From Saccharum officinarum (Eukaryota; Streptophyta; Magnoliopsida; Poales; Poaceae), in NCBI GenBank assembly GCA_020631735.1, contig CM036223.1, forward strand, positions 6,548,191-6,612,190: 64,000 bases of DNA. The letters are read 5' to 3'. Positions 44,281 to 56,670 of the stretch are shown here, one piece after another; within the stretch, counting starts at the first letter, position 1, and every line of letters begins with the position of its first letter. The notes beneath the pieces were generated by a model. It had not been told where the DNA came from, made no database searches, and worked only from the letters and a program-made list of their open reading frames with translations. Position numbers and translations under genes: made by a program.

Positions 44281-46193
44281 TCTATATTTATATCTACTAT
44301 TAAAGAGCTAAATTTCTTATTTTTTATATGGCTCTTCTCTAATTAACTTTGTGAATGTAAAATTCATTCCTATTAATCTGTCTACAATCCTTTTGTTTTA
44401 TATACTCCCTCTGTCCCTGAAAGAACTAATTTCTAGCCCAAAAATTCGTCTCCAAAATAATCGATTTCTAGAGGTGAACGGTCCACAGATCCACATTAAT
44501 CTCTCGTAGTCTGGGTCGCATTTAACACAACCTCTCTCTTCTCCGTTGCTATTGGATACTCCAAATGACACTGCTTAATTAGGCTTCTCGGTAACTAGAG
44601 AGCTATTAAGGTTCAGCAGTTTAATGAGAGGCGGTATGATCTTTTATCTTTGTTACTAATATGTCCTAAAGTTACTAGAAATTCATTATTTCAGGGACAG
44701 AGGGAGTATAACATATGCAGGGCTTTTTGGAGATAGTTATGAATTTAATCCAAATATGCATCCTCTAATCTTGAATAATATGAGTAGGAATTCTAATCAA
44801 ATAGGAAAATATAAAAAGTATAACCTATCTATGGTTGCTAATATTAAACCACAAAAGTGTTTCTTGGTTTTTGTCCTTTTTTCTATTCTTGTTTGTTGTG
44901 TGTTTTCCTTCTTTTTCCGTTTCGTTTTACCAAACACAAACTCCTGTCGGGGGAGTCTATTCCGGTTCCGCACGTCCGTTCCCGTCCCACCAGTCCGCAT
45001 ATGCTGCCGTCCACCAGTCTATTCCTTCTTTTACTTGCGTAGGGGAGAAAATCACAAGTTGTGTTTTGTGTTTTTCCTGTGTTTTTTTTTCGTTTATGCT
45101 TTTCTTTTTTTCACATCCTTTTTCGTGTGTATATGTCCGGTTACAACACATGGATATATTTGCTATATGTTATGTTATTGTTTCAAGTCAAAAGATTATT
45201 CTTCCTACCATGTTTTTCTACTTCCCACAATGCTCCTATGCCTCTCATGTCTTGTATGTAATTGGTATACTCGCGATCCGTCCTTATACAAGTCTGTCTA
45301 TCTATCTACACCTAAAAAGACTCTAAAGTAATCATCTACCCGATGATACTAAACCCGTATACTATCCGGTCAGTGTTCCTGCAGACTAAAAGTCCGAAGT
45401 CCGCACGCAGTCGCCCCGCCCCCGTCCACCCCATAGGCAGCCCAGCCTGTATACAACCCGTACCGTATAAGGATTTCAGATACGTACATGTGAACCGTAC
45501 GAGGATTTCCCTTCCACTCAGCCACGATTCCCTCCCCCGTGCGTGCGTAATAAGCTTCTCCCTCTCCAGATGCATCCTGGTGTCTGGCTCCAAAACGGAG
45601 GTGTGCACAGCTCGGCCAGTTAGCCATCAACAGGCATTAGCGTCTGCCTGACATACACACGACGTATATCGGCCACAACGTTTGCTGGACAAGACCTCAG
45701 GAAACGTTTTCTCTTGAGTGTGAACCAACCCTCTAACAAGCGTTCAAGGATGTATCGACTCAACTACGTATACATCCACCTGTGATTTTTCCCTCGATCC
45801 ACCTGCAAGATGTACATTTTAGACAACATCAGGTTGCAACTGAATTTACCTAAGCATGTTTGCCAGGTTGTTTAGTGAACATACTGTCTCAACTAATACA
45901 TGCAAGAATGAAATAACTGAAGGGATCTACATCAAAACTTGAATTATATTCTAATCGTTCGTCTTTCATGAAGAGTCATGTTTCAGTGATGTTGTCACTA
46001 TCACGCTCGAAGTATTGTTTTTTTAATAGTACAATATAAGTGATAAAGATCAAGAAACGAGCTTTATATTCTCGGTATGTAATTAGATTTGTAAATTTCT
46101 TAATATGTTTTTTTAAGCCGTAAGTCACGTGTGTTGCCGTATGTGTGGACAAAAAACCGTGACCCCGTGCACCGCACACGGGCATATATCTAG
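44281..46193 (+). mobile_element. Helitron 4, second copy
   Basis: Counterpart of 32788-34699, ending at CTAG 46190-46193. Stowaway MITE D recurs at 44405-44706. Confidence 0.55.
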
Positions 46194-46462
46194 TTAGAAC
46201 AATATATATTTATTGACAACGGTACGGAGTCTGGCTTCAAAATACACGTCTAGTTACAGAGTCAGATTCTGAGACGTATTGGAACATATGACGTAATCGT
46301 TGAATAAATCTCTAAGACACATGTATCTTTTCTAAGTGATCAAGCAAATATGCAGTACATCCCCGTTGAAAAGCACGAACATTATATATATTTTCTACTA
46401 GTAGTATATAGTATGCAATATATATAATCAACTTGGCCGATCGACCTAAAGGCCTGGTGTTA

Positions 46463-47974
46463 CTACCCATGGGTCTGTTTGACAGAAAGGATGGTCTTGA
46501 AGAGCCCCGCAAGCACGCCGATGATGGAGAACACAGTGACGATGGTCCTGATGTTGTTGTACAAGAACCTGTGGACGGCGATCCACAGCCACCTCTCCTG
46601 CTTGTACTCCAGCAGGCGTTCGAAGACCTCGTAGTAGCGGTAACCGACGTTCAGGTTCGGAGCTAGCGCCTTGAAGAAGCAGAGCGTATGCACGTCGTCG
46701 AAGGCGCTGACGACGAGCCCCTTGGCGCGCATCTCCTGCACGTCCTCCGGCCGGTTAACCAGGAGCGACACAAGGGTGACGTAGGAGCTGACGGGGAAGC
46801 TGTCGGCGCCCACGGCGACGCCCTGCATCTGGCACGACTCGTAGGCCGCCATGTTCAGGAGCCAGCACTCGGTGAGCCGGTTCAGGACCAGCGGCGCCAG
46901 GGAGAGCTCGCCGAAGAGGCCGAGGGGCCAGCGGCGGCGGCGGCGTTTGGACATGGCCATGTCCCCGAACGTCTTGGTCTTGCTGGGGGCGAGCTTGACG
47001 CCCATCTCCGCGAGCTCCACCGCGGTGCTGGACAGGGAAGCCAGCTGGATGGGGACTCGGAGGAGGCCCTGGTGCTGCTGGGTGTGCACCGCGCCCATCT
47101 CCACCTTCCCCTCCATCTCCATATGACGGCTGGCCAAGGAGATGTGGCGGCGACTGTTTAGTTCTCCGGCGGCCGGCAGGCGGGTTTGGCTTTTGGCATT
47201 ATTGATGTTGCCGACGATGTGGAAGGCTGTCGACGACAGGCTCGGCGGGCGACGTCATCAGCTGCATGAGGGAGCTGAGCACAAGCCAGGGGATCTGGTT
47301 CTCCAGCAGCATCACGTCCCGCGCAATGGCGTTGATGCATCTCCGCACCTCGCCTCTCGACATGAGTGGGTCATCTGGGTCGTCGGGGTGCCGGCACATG
47401 GAGATCATGAACTGCAGCAGGAGGAAGCATCCGTCTCCACGAACTCACCGTCGGCGGCGTAGCTCCCGCGAGCGGCTCCAGCCACCGAGAGCATCTTCCC
47501 TCTGACCGCCTCACGCGGCTGGCCCGCCGCGCGGCAGAACCCCGCCACGGCTGCGCTCTTGGCCTCCTGCATCCCCGAGAGCTGGGGTAAGGCACGGTGG
47601 TAGGGACCTATGGCCACGGCAGTTGGGGCGATGACGCTGCGGTTTCTCGGAACGATGAACTGCAGGTTGTAGGGGATTCTCTCGATGGTGGCGGCGCTGT
47701 TGTACTGGAAGCTGATATGAGGAGGAGGGGTTGGTGGTCCACCATAGGCACGCTCCCCCTTAGGAAGACGGTAAGGGCGAGGCGGCGGAGCTTCGTCTAC
47801 TTCATGGCGACGTGTACTACTAGCAGTACTGGCGGCAGCGACGTGGGCGTCTTGTTGGCTCTCATTCCCGGCTCCGACGACGGGGTTCTGGTTCCCAGTC
47901 ATGGCGTGGAGTGGTATGGTATGGCCGTATGGCTCCTCCGTTTCTGGTCTTGTCTCTGCCTGTGGACTCGCCAT
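46463..47974 (-). pseudogene. DUF247 gene, more intact copy, with two frame breaks
   Basis: DUF247 proteins are plant-specific and carry a C-terminal membrane helix. From the ATG at 47974, the N-terminal part (IERIPYNLQFIVPRNRSVIA, AVAIGPYHRALPQLSGMQEA) is in one frame. The frame breaks near 47430 (after GEFVETD), exactly where the family has a conserved GCFLL-type motif, and continues in another frame with INAIARDVMLLENQIPWLVL. It breaks again near 47235 and resumes as the C-terminal half (LVLNRLTECWLLNMAAYESC, SSYVTLVSLLVNRPEDVQEM, a final helix TVFSIIGVLAGLFKTILSV). Both breaks are shared with copy 1, so they are probably real. Some grass DUF247 genes act in self-incompatibility, but the family is large and nothing here ties this one to that role. 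Confidence 0.8.
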
Positions 47975-48552
47975 CGGTGACGACGCTAAAGCAGCAAACG
48001 CGCTGGGACCTGCGGCATGTTGGTGGAGAGCACTCCCCTGTTCCAAAAATTAAAACGGAAGTTTGTTAAAAAAAACTACTATTAATTCGCTAGATGGTTT
48101 CTGCAGCTGATAAGCTGGCTGGTGTTGTTTTTGTTGTGAAAGAAAAACACTGTATCATGGCTGATAAGCCGGGTCGACAAGGTCCCATCATCTTGACTAA
48201 TTTTTAAGTTAAAGATAAAACAGACATAAAGAAAACTCTTACAGGAAATAAATCTCTTTGCCAACTAATAAGATAAATGATAATGGAATAAATTTCATGT
48301 AATCATAAACTCCAAACTCAAGAACATAAATAGAAGGAGCACGTGGTTTTTCCTCATTAAGCGCATAATCAAGGTCCAGCTCCTTGAGAATGGCATGCAC
48401 CTGATTATTCTAAGTAGGATAATTAGTGCTACTTAGGGGTTCTATGGTACTTGTATAGTCTGTATAATTTTCTGAAAAAATTGAAGCAAAATAATGTCTC
48501 AATTAGTAAGCTGTATATAAGATGTACTTAAAGCATAAAGTTAAAACAACGT

Positions 48553-49245
48553 TGGTCAGTATTAACAACATGCTTAAGGACTTTAGTTTGCATCACCGTT
48601 GGGCAGAAACAAAATAAAATCCATCTTAATAACTCGTAAGTAAAGTCAACGTTGGTCAGAAATTAATTATGAGTAATCTCCAGATAAACTTATCGTTGGT
48701 TCCATTTAACCAGAGACCATCTTATTATACAGTGGTGGATATATATATATATGTATATACGAAAACTTATAATTGGATGCAAAATATTGCAAAACTTAAT
48801 CTTAGGACATCAACGAAACATAAAATGTTCATGAAAGCATAAATTTAATACTGGAACTAAAAATAAAAACTCAGACTTAGAACTTATTTAAATAGTGCAT
48901 AAATGCTAACCGAGTAAATTGCACAAAATTAAAAGGAATTTCGTAAACTCAAATATTCTTAGCAACATATTCGCAAAACATATACTTAAATAAACTCAAA
49001 TATTACTAAAGAAAAAAAGGATACTTAAGCTTATATGTAGTGGGAATATACATCATTATGAGGGCTATTTATATACTTAAAGCAATAATTAAGTTGCTGA
49101 CAATAAATCTAAGCTAGAAGGCTAAATATATTGAGGGCATTAAAACTTAAAACTTAATTAAAGCACTTAAATAATGTGCTTATATCAAGTAGCAAGGCAA
49201 CCTTATATTCTAAAATTAAAACTTAGTTTGACTTTTAAAGGATAG
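48553..49245. other. AT-rich intergenic DNA
   Basis: This is the continuation after the repeated segment. ACGTTGGTCAG occurs at 48550 and again near 48656. The text near 49200 (CCTTATATTCTAAAATTA) resembles text near 53650, on the other side of the solo LTR. No gene. Confidence 0.5.
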
Positions 49246-52200
49246 GCCTAACAGTTGTCCAAAGGTACTATGTCAGGCCCCTTTCCCCTTAAAAATTCAA
49301 TAAACAACCCACTTAGAATTACCCTAATGGCTGGGATGATCTCATCTATTAAATCTTACGGACGACAAGGATTCGGCCAGACAAAAACTTATGGGTATAA
49401 ATACCCGACCAAAACTGTAGCAGAACCTCCTAAATTATGTGGCCCACATGCACCTATCATTGTCCCTAAGACCTCTAACGGCTATGCATGTACACCAGAT
49501 AACTTAAGAAGATCTGTCGGGTGCCCTCGCAGGACCCCGATTCAACTGCGTTTGACAACTCATACCAGGATCAACAAAGGAGTAACTACAACATTACAAC
49601 ATTTGCTACAAAACTTTCCTTCGCAAGACGGGTTAACAAACCCTAAGTACTCAATTATACTCCGCAAGACTTACCCGACAAAAAAGAAAGACTCCAAGGA
49701 TATGCTGGCTTTAAGGAATCAAGGTACGGGTATTCAAGAACCAAAATTATTTTGCAGAAAAGCTTACTAAAGTAAGTCCTTACTTTCGACATTTTATTTT
49801 TATCATTGATGGTTCATTAACTAATTCTAAGTGATCCTAAGCTAGATCAAAGTAATTCTCATCAAGATCATTTTCTTATTCTTTCTTTCAATTCTAGATC
49901 TTAGCTACGATGCAGGACACGTGATCGAGTCTCCATAACCGAGGAGCAATGACGATTCGAACCGATTATACCCAGTTAGGGATCTCTAACCTCACGACAT
50001 ATGTAGAACCAAATCTTACATATGTCAACCCTCATTTAGATCTCCCAAAACCAGAACGTGTCCATCGTCACCCGAGAGTACAGTACTCCTCGAACCCGGC
50101 CCAATTCTAGCCCCGAGGGTACACGCTACTCCCGCCATCTCTCCACTCCCAGTGCGAAGTTAGACATTCTCGTAATGGAATCACTAACATCTTGGGCATA
50201 CCCAAGGCATGAGACTAGTTGCAAAGTCTCGAAACACAGGCGGGCCTACAACGAACGGTCCTTAATTGACAAGGCGGAAACACTACATTGAGACTCCTTT
50301 CTCAATGCAAGTTAGCAGTGGTCAAACCACCCGCCTGATCTTCAAGTTCATTCTTATATTTCATTATTCCTCAAATATGACATCATGGCCATATAAATAT
50401 TTCATTTAAAAGCCTAATTCATTAAGCATAGCGAAGCATACTATGTATTTTTCAATAAAATAGGTACCAAGGGTGATATCACAATAATTAAGGATGATAA
50501 TACAGCAACTGGGTTATCACTCAACTCCTAATTACTTAATGCAGTAAACCAGAGTACCAGTGATAACGATTTGTAAAACTCAAGAAAGGGTTTAAATGCA
50601 CCGGGGCTTGCCTTGCGTTGCAGCGGTGGTTAGTTCTCGTAGAAGTCAAGGTTGACACCAACACCACTGGTGGACGACACCTTTCCGAAGATTGATCAAC
50701 ACCAACTTTGTTAACACTCGTTCAACACGAACCTTCTCACTCTCGTAAACACTACACATATATAAATGATGCGAGACTTAATATGATGGAATGCATGCCA
50801 CGACGCATGATGATGAACAAAGTATAGCATACAAGAGACATTTAGAAAGAATAAACATTAGTTATCTACTTGAGTACAACTTTCCTTCGCGGTACAGTTG
50901 CAATCCAACAGAACTATTAAATAACTTCAATCACATTAAGATGTTGTTAAGAAAACTACTTAACTTTACTTTTTACCCAAGAGGTTGCATCTAATAACAT
51001 GTAATTTTACCACAAGACCATTAAGTATTAACATAGGTTATTAACTACTAATGACCTAAGTTAATAACACTAACTACCATTAACAAAACTTAATTAACAA
51101 GTTAATCATGAGCTCAAGCAACTCAATAAGATGCCATGGATCATCACATGTTAATGACCCAAGGTCAACAATCAATCCAAAAGTCACACAAAACCCTAAA
51201 TGATTAAACATTAATCATTTGATTAACTGATTAATTAATAAAGCATAAATAAAGCATAAAATTAGAGTTACCCAATTAATATCAATTTTTAATTTTAGGA
51301 AGCTTACCTCATAACTAAGTGGCAAAACAATTTTCACAATTTTTGGATAATTATATAAGCCTAGAAAAATTAGGGAAAAGTCATTTATTAATTAATGGAG
51401 CTAATTAATTGACCTTCAAAAAGTAATCAAATTAGACATTTCATATTTTTTCCATGAAAGAGCACATCATGAACAAGCTACACAAAAATTTTCATCATTT
51501 CTAGAGCTCTAAATAAATCACAACGAAATAAACAAAAACTGCTATTAATAAACATTTTTAGAAAAAGAAAAACAAAAATTTACACCACAGGCCAGCTGCC
51601 TTCTCTTCCTTTGCTCGGCCCAACTTGGCCCAACCGCACCGCGCGCTCCCTTCTCCTCCTTCGCTCCCCCCCACGGCCCATCCGAACTAGGCCGAGATCG
51701 AATCGGCCCAAGCCGAGCTGAGCATAGCGGTCGGCCGGCTCACCGGCGACCCCTCGCCGATGGCACGGGCACCGATGCGATCATAAAGACCTTGCGCATC
51801 ACCTAGGGGTGGTGGTGGTGGAGCAGCTGCAACATCACAACAAGCTCACCGCCGGTCATGGCGACCATGGCCGAGCGGCGATGGCGCACATGGCTTGACA
51901 AGCCGGTAGAGGTGAAATTGAGTGGATGGCTAGCATCAGCAGATCATTGCAGACCATATAGGCCACACGATGGAGGTGGAGGCACACCGGAACAGCCTGA
52001 CCATGTCGGGGGCCTCCACGGTGGTGCTCTGCTCGGTGGCGGAGAAGATGGCGGTACGCGGCAGCTCGAGCGGTTAGCGCAGGCGCTAGAGAGCTCATCT
52101 AGTGCGCAAGGGCGAGGCGATGCTAGTTGTGCAAGAATTTTGGTAGAGGGTGAGCGGTGGCGGTGAATTTTGACCGGCAAGCAGAGGCAGCCGGCGGCGA

Positions 52201-52369
52201 GCAGAGAGAGAAAAGAGAGAGCCAAAGATAATGAAGATGAAGCCAGGAGCTTCGCCAAGCCAGCGTGACACGAGACGTGGCCGGACAACGCCTGGAAGCC
52301 AGCCGAAGCTCGCCGGTGGCGAGGTGCCCCCTCCCCATAGGTCAAGACACTGTAGCATCTTTCCACCTC

Positions 52370-53010
52370 ACTTTTGAAATTTCAAAATTACTTCTGATTT
52401 TGCATTAAAACACAAAATTCCCCAAAAACAAAAGTTGCTCAAAATTTTGAATTCTACAACTTTTCTTTTGTGACCAAACTCAGATTTTGAATAATTTTTG
52501 AAATTTGGATTTGAATTTAAAAAGGGGACACAAGTAGGGTGTCTGTAAATTCAAAATTACTTCAAATTTTTTAATATAATTTGAAAAATCTATAAAATGA
52601 TAAAAAGTATAACTTTTGAAGATCTACAACTTTCATAATTGGGCCATCACCCAATTATGCCTACTTTTTGAAATTGAGTTTGAAATTCAAATTTAGGATT
52701 TGCATCTTTTCAAATTTATTCAAAATTTTACATTGAAACTTTGAAAACTCAAAACACCAAAGTTGTACATCTAGGTAAGACCTACAACTTTACTTTTAAA
52801 ACCATTTTCAAATTATACCTCTATTTTGAAATTGGAATAGGGAAATAAAAAGGGATCAAATTTGGGATTTGAATCTTTTGAAAATTACTCCAACTTTTAT
52901 ACTAAAACTTTGAAAACTCAAAACACCAAAGTTGTAGCCCTAGAAAAGATCTACAAACTTGGTTTTAAACTTTTTCTCAAAATTTGTTTAGATTTTGAAT
53001 TACACAAAAA
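52370..53010 (-). repeat. Imperfect internal repeats in the LTR
   Basis: Four or so diverged units share CAAAGTTGTA...CTACAACTTT and TTTGAAAATT phrases. They recur roughly every 130-180 bp in the upstream (U3-like) part of the LTR. Confidence 0.45.
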
Positions 53011-53174
53011 GGGGTAAAACGAGGTTTTTTCGGAAATCAGGGTTTTGAATTCAATTGATCATTCTTTTTTTAACTAAAACATGATTAATCCTTTAACACT
53101 AATAAAACATTATTTCATGTGATAAGCAACATGGCATTATTAACATATTAAGCATACTGGTAAAATCAACATAT

Positions 53175-53395
53175 CAAATTACTATTGAAACATGTGAAAC
53201 ATGTATATGAAACATACGAAACATTGATCAAAACCTATGAAACATAACTTTGAAACATAGCTAAACTTTATATGAAACATCGCAAGGCAACATGTGAGAC
53301 TCTTTTTGCAACATGCGAAACATGGCATATGAAACATATGCAACATATGCAACATAACTAAATTAACTTGTGCAACATGACTACATTTATGGCAT
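53175..53395 (-). repeat. Cluster of GAAACAT / GCAACAT motifs
   Basis: About 14 copies of GAAACAT or GCAACAT (ATGTTTC or ATGTTGC on the LTR sense strand), at irregular spacing, lie within 75-290 bp of the LTR start. This is the position expected for U3 regulatory repeats. Confidence 0.55.
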
Positions 53396-53473
53396 GTTAT
53401 TTGATGTTTATGCTTGATGATGCTTCATGATCAAGTTTTAATTATTTATTAACATCTGGGATGTTACAGCCTA

Positions 53474-54569
53474 ATATCCACAGTTACTTAGTAATTCTCT
53501 ACTTCATGCAATAGCCACACAAGGGAACTCGTAAAACTCAGTTAGCAAATTTATACCTAAACTCGTAAATAATGGAAATTATCATTAACTTAGTCAAAAC
53601 TTAATTTAAAATGCTCAAATAAGGCGCTGAGAATAAATAATAAAAGGAACTTATATTCTAGAATTAGAAAACTCAATTTCGGCATAAAACTAAACGGGCC
53701 ATTAGTGACACTTTGCCCTGCATAGTGCTGGTGGCCTGCGAGGCCCGAGCGGCTCCCCTTGGAAGCCCACTCGGTTTTTCCTAAAAGTCCAGCGGTGGCC
53801 CATCCAGCAAACACTAATGGTCAAACTCATCTCAGCCTTTGATTCTCATCCGATGGCCACGATTTATTTTGAGCTCATATAAAATATTGGACCAAAACCA
53901 TGGCCCTCACTCACTCGTCTCACTTCTTCTCCCCTGCTTATATATATATAACGGGCCGGTGCTCATCGGGCCTTCACGGGCCACCATGCCTTATGGGCCA
54001 TGCCTGGCCGTGCGTCGTGCCTGGCCTTCGGCCTAGGCACGGGCCTATGGACCGATTTTCGTGCCGTGCCGCCCCGATGAGCACGGCTGAATTTGCGAAC
54101 CGAGCCAACCCGTAGCCCGTCAGCCTTAAAACCTCACCAAAGCCATCTCAATTCACAGATTTAGATTCACAAATCACAGTTAGCAGATTCACAAGTCACA
54201 ACACACTAGTTACAGTCATACAGATCAATAGATCACAATTCACAGATTCATCATTCATATATCTCAAGAAGACCAGAACAGAACTTTCAAATTCATCCTA
54301 CTGCCTAGCCTAAATGCCTAAGTCCAGAACTTCAAACTTCTAAAATCAAGCAAGCCAACACAAACACAGATATGAGAAATATGATAATTGAGCTGTTTTG
54401 TGCAATACTGCCTCATTAAAAACCTTTCTAGATAAAACTCACCCTTTTGAGAAACCCTAGAAAGAAAAAAAAAGTACAACCAGCTCATAGAGTCATAGTT
54501 AGGTCTTAATGTCTTACAAACCATAGTGGCATAATTCATGGCCACCCAAAATCACTCACTAACTCAATG
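53474..54569. other. Intergenic DNA with a GC-rich inverted repeat
   Basis: There is no gene. CCGGTGCTCATCGGG (53956-53970) pairs with CCCGATGAGCACGG (54073-54086) around GC-rich GGCCGTGC/GGCCATGCC text. It resembles a hAT-type MITE fragment in composition, but ends and target duplication were not found. Confidence 0.4.
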
Positions 54570-55369
54570 TGATGAGGACATCTCCACGCTGGACACACCG
54601 ACGATATGGTCTTCCCCAAGTTGCAATTCGTTCCCAACTCAGCTGCCACGTCACCCTCGGATTCAGCAGACACGTCATCACTGTTTCGGCCATAACTTTC
54701 TCATACGACATCAAAACGGGGCGTTCTCGGATGCGTTGGAAAGGGGACGACGACGCCATCGTTTTGGATCTGGTCCCGGCTCCAGAAGGTCCGTGGATCA
54801 TTCTGTGTGACCACGGCAATGTGTTGCGTCACCTATTTGGGCCAACTTGGCCATGTATAGTGTCGGGCCTTAAGCCCAAGTTGTGGGCTCCCAACCCCTA
54901 GCCGTTCCCAACCCTAGGTTAAGTCTTAGACTATAAACATAGCCGCCGTCGCTGCGAGATAATTGGGTTTTGTTTAGAGTTTAGTTTTCCATCGAGAAAC
55001 TGAATCGTTCATTGTAACTGTGGTGACAAATCCTTTTACAGTGATCCAGGGCCCCTGTTCTTGATCTCCTCCACTGTGTCGATTAGTTCTTTGGAACCGA
55101 GTTCTCGAACCCTCTATTGATATTTGCATCATTCGTATTTATAATTTTAGATTGCGGGTTTTTACCTTCTTGTGCTCTTCGATTCGCTTGCAGGAAAAGC
55201 CTTCTTAGCGAGGTCAATCAAGTTGTGCTTGGTTGATAACCAACGGAGCGGTGGTGTAACGGTTGCAGGGTTCGAATCATGTCTGATTTGAAGCCGGATC
55301 GCCAACGTCGAGATCTCCACAAATCGAACTTACCGGTTACCTCTCAGAAGATCGGGCATGTACTCATCA
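54570..55369 (+). mobile_element. CRM-like gypsy 5' LTR (800 bp)
   Basis: It starts TGATGAGGACATC, close to the TGATGAAGACATC start of centromeric (CRM/CRR) chromovirus LTRs, and ends CA at 55369 just before the primer site. TATAAACA lies at 54932-54939. The same TGATGAGGAC recurs at 58584, at the other end of the element, where the 3' LTR is cut off after 10 bp. Confidence 0.65.
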
Positions 55370-55371
55370 AT

Positions 55372-55382
55372 TGGTATTAGAG
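55372..55382 (+). promoter_or_regulatory. Gypsy primer binding site
   Basis: TGGTATTAGAG, one change from the tRNA-iMet-complementary TGGTATCAGAG, two bases after the LTR. Confidence 0.75.
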
Positions 55383-56670
55383 CTTTCAGGTTTACCACGA
55401 GGTATAATCTCATTTGCCTTAGATTCATATTTGTTCCTTACCTAGAGTCCACAAAAAGCCCAAAAATATTTTAATTTCTGCTGTCCTATCACCCTTTGTG
55501 TCTTTGCAATTTTGTTTCAGATTCGCGTTGTTGAGTTTATGTCCATGGTCGAGTCTTGTTGCTGGTTTAGGATTGTGTTCGTGGTCGTAGTTCAATCGCC
55601 CGTTGCTGTGATTTTTGTTTTCCACCGCTATTCCATCCACCATTCCCAAACAACAAGTCGAAGCCACCACATTACTTGACTTGCCCCGCTAGCCGCCTTG
55701 TGTAACTTCTCGCCGCCGCACAAACCCTAGATAGGTTGCCAGCCGCTCTTATTTTGCCTACATCGCAGCCCTCCTTACATCATCCGGCGCATACCTACTG
55801 TTGTTAGTCACAGGGACGATCTTGTGATCGGTGTTGAAGTTTAGGGATGTTTTGCCCTAGCTGTCGTTGTCGTGTTGTGCCTCCCGGAAAACATAACTTG
55901 AGATACCTTTGGTAAAACAGACATAACTTTTCACTCGTTTATCAGAAAAAACTAAAATTTTTACAGCAGCTTCTTGACACCATTTGGAGTCGACCCAAAC
56001 TTGGCTTTGCCCTGTTTGGTTTCATCAAAATTACCAAAAAAATTCAGGAAAATAAAAAAATTATCAAAGTTTTTGCACGCTTTTCAGAGAACGTGCTGTA
56101 TTTCTGTAGACCACATCTCACCTCAGTTGTAGGTGCAAATTTTTGTGGTTGCATCCTTTTTATCCTTGTTCAGAGAAAAATATAAAAAAAATAGTGAAAA
56201 AAATTGATTCCTACTAGTGCCTTTTGAAAAAATCCAGAAAAAATTTAGGAAAAAGGAAAAATTCGGGTTATTTGCTTGTTCCGTGAGTTCTTTCCATCGT
56301 CCTTTGTTTTCATCTTGTTGCGCTGCGTCTCGACACATCTTAGCCAGCACCTATGATTTGTACTTTAGATCCAGATTTAACAATCGCTAATCTGCATTCG
56401 TTAATTGCTAATCCTTGCTATCATATTGTGCGCCTACCCATAGCTCCATATATTCTTCTGTCAGCACAGGTTCATCTTGCAACTGTTACTCACGCTCAAC
56501 AACAGATTGTTTCGTCACTTTGGTTTTGCTCTTGTTTGGCGTTGGTAAGAATACAGGCAAGACGGTGGTAAGCCGCTTGTGATTTTGTATTCCACTTTCA
56601 CCACCACCACTTGTTTCCTTTTAGTTGATAGGGATAATACTTTGGTGTTGTCTTTTTCTATCTTCTAACC
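55383..56670 (+). other. Untranslated leader of the CRM-like element
   Basis: About 1.3 kb between the primer site and the gag start, without a conserved frame. A long leader is usual in this type of element. Confidence 0.55.

Larger units (their letters stand above)
37153..48552. repeat. Copy 2 of the 11.4-kb near-identical direct repeat, starting at the N gap
   Basis: It matches 25634-37052 from its first base to ACAACGT at 48552, after which new sequence continues. Relative to copy 1 its first 2.7 kb has a net loss of about 27 bases, including homopolymer deletions (for example CCCTTTACTACC versus CCCTTTAACTACC at the very start) and an approximately 20-bp loss near 39045. Its right part is the more intact version. 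Confidence 0.97.
49251..53468 (-). mobile_element. Large gypsy solo LTR (Del/Tekay-like), about 4.2 kb
   Basis: On the minus strand it begins TGTAACATCCCAGATG at 53468, a typical Del/Tekay-type LTR start, and appears to end GGACAACTGT at 49251. GCCTA lies on both sides (49246-49250 and 53469-53473), consistent with a 5-bp target duplication. The 3' part carries TCTTGCGGAGTA...TACTTAGGG text seen in Tekay-like LTRs. There is no primer site, coding region or second LTR nearby, hence solo LTR. The left terminus lacks a canonical CA, so that boundary is less certain. Its GC-rich middle (about 51600-52350) has open frames but no domain. Confidence 0.5.

Noticed and set aside
25634..48552. A biological tandem duplication of the Helitron/DUF247 block
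   Set aside because: Both copies stop exactly at the 100-N gap and differ mainly by gap-side indels. A contig overlap is the simpler explanation, so the two copies are not treated as independent loci.
49255..49770. 171-codon open frame
   Set aside because: It falls in the antisense of the 3' part of a gypsy LTR; no domain.
53696..53822. Small foldback element (GGGCCATTAGTG ... CACTAATGG)
   Set aside because: The inverted arms are only about 10 bp and there is no target duplication; it could be chance.
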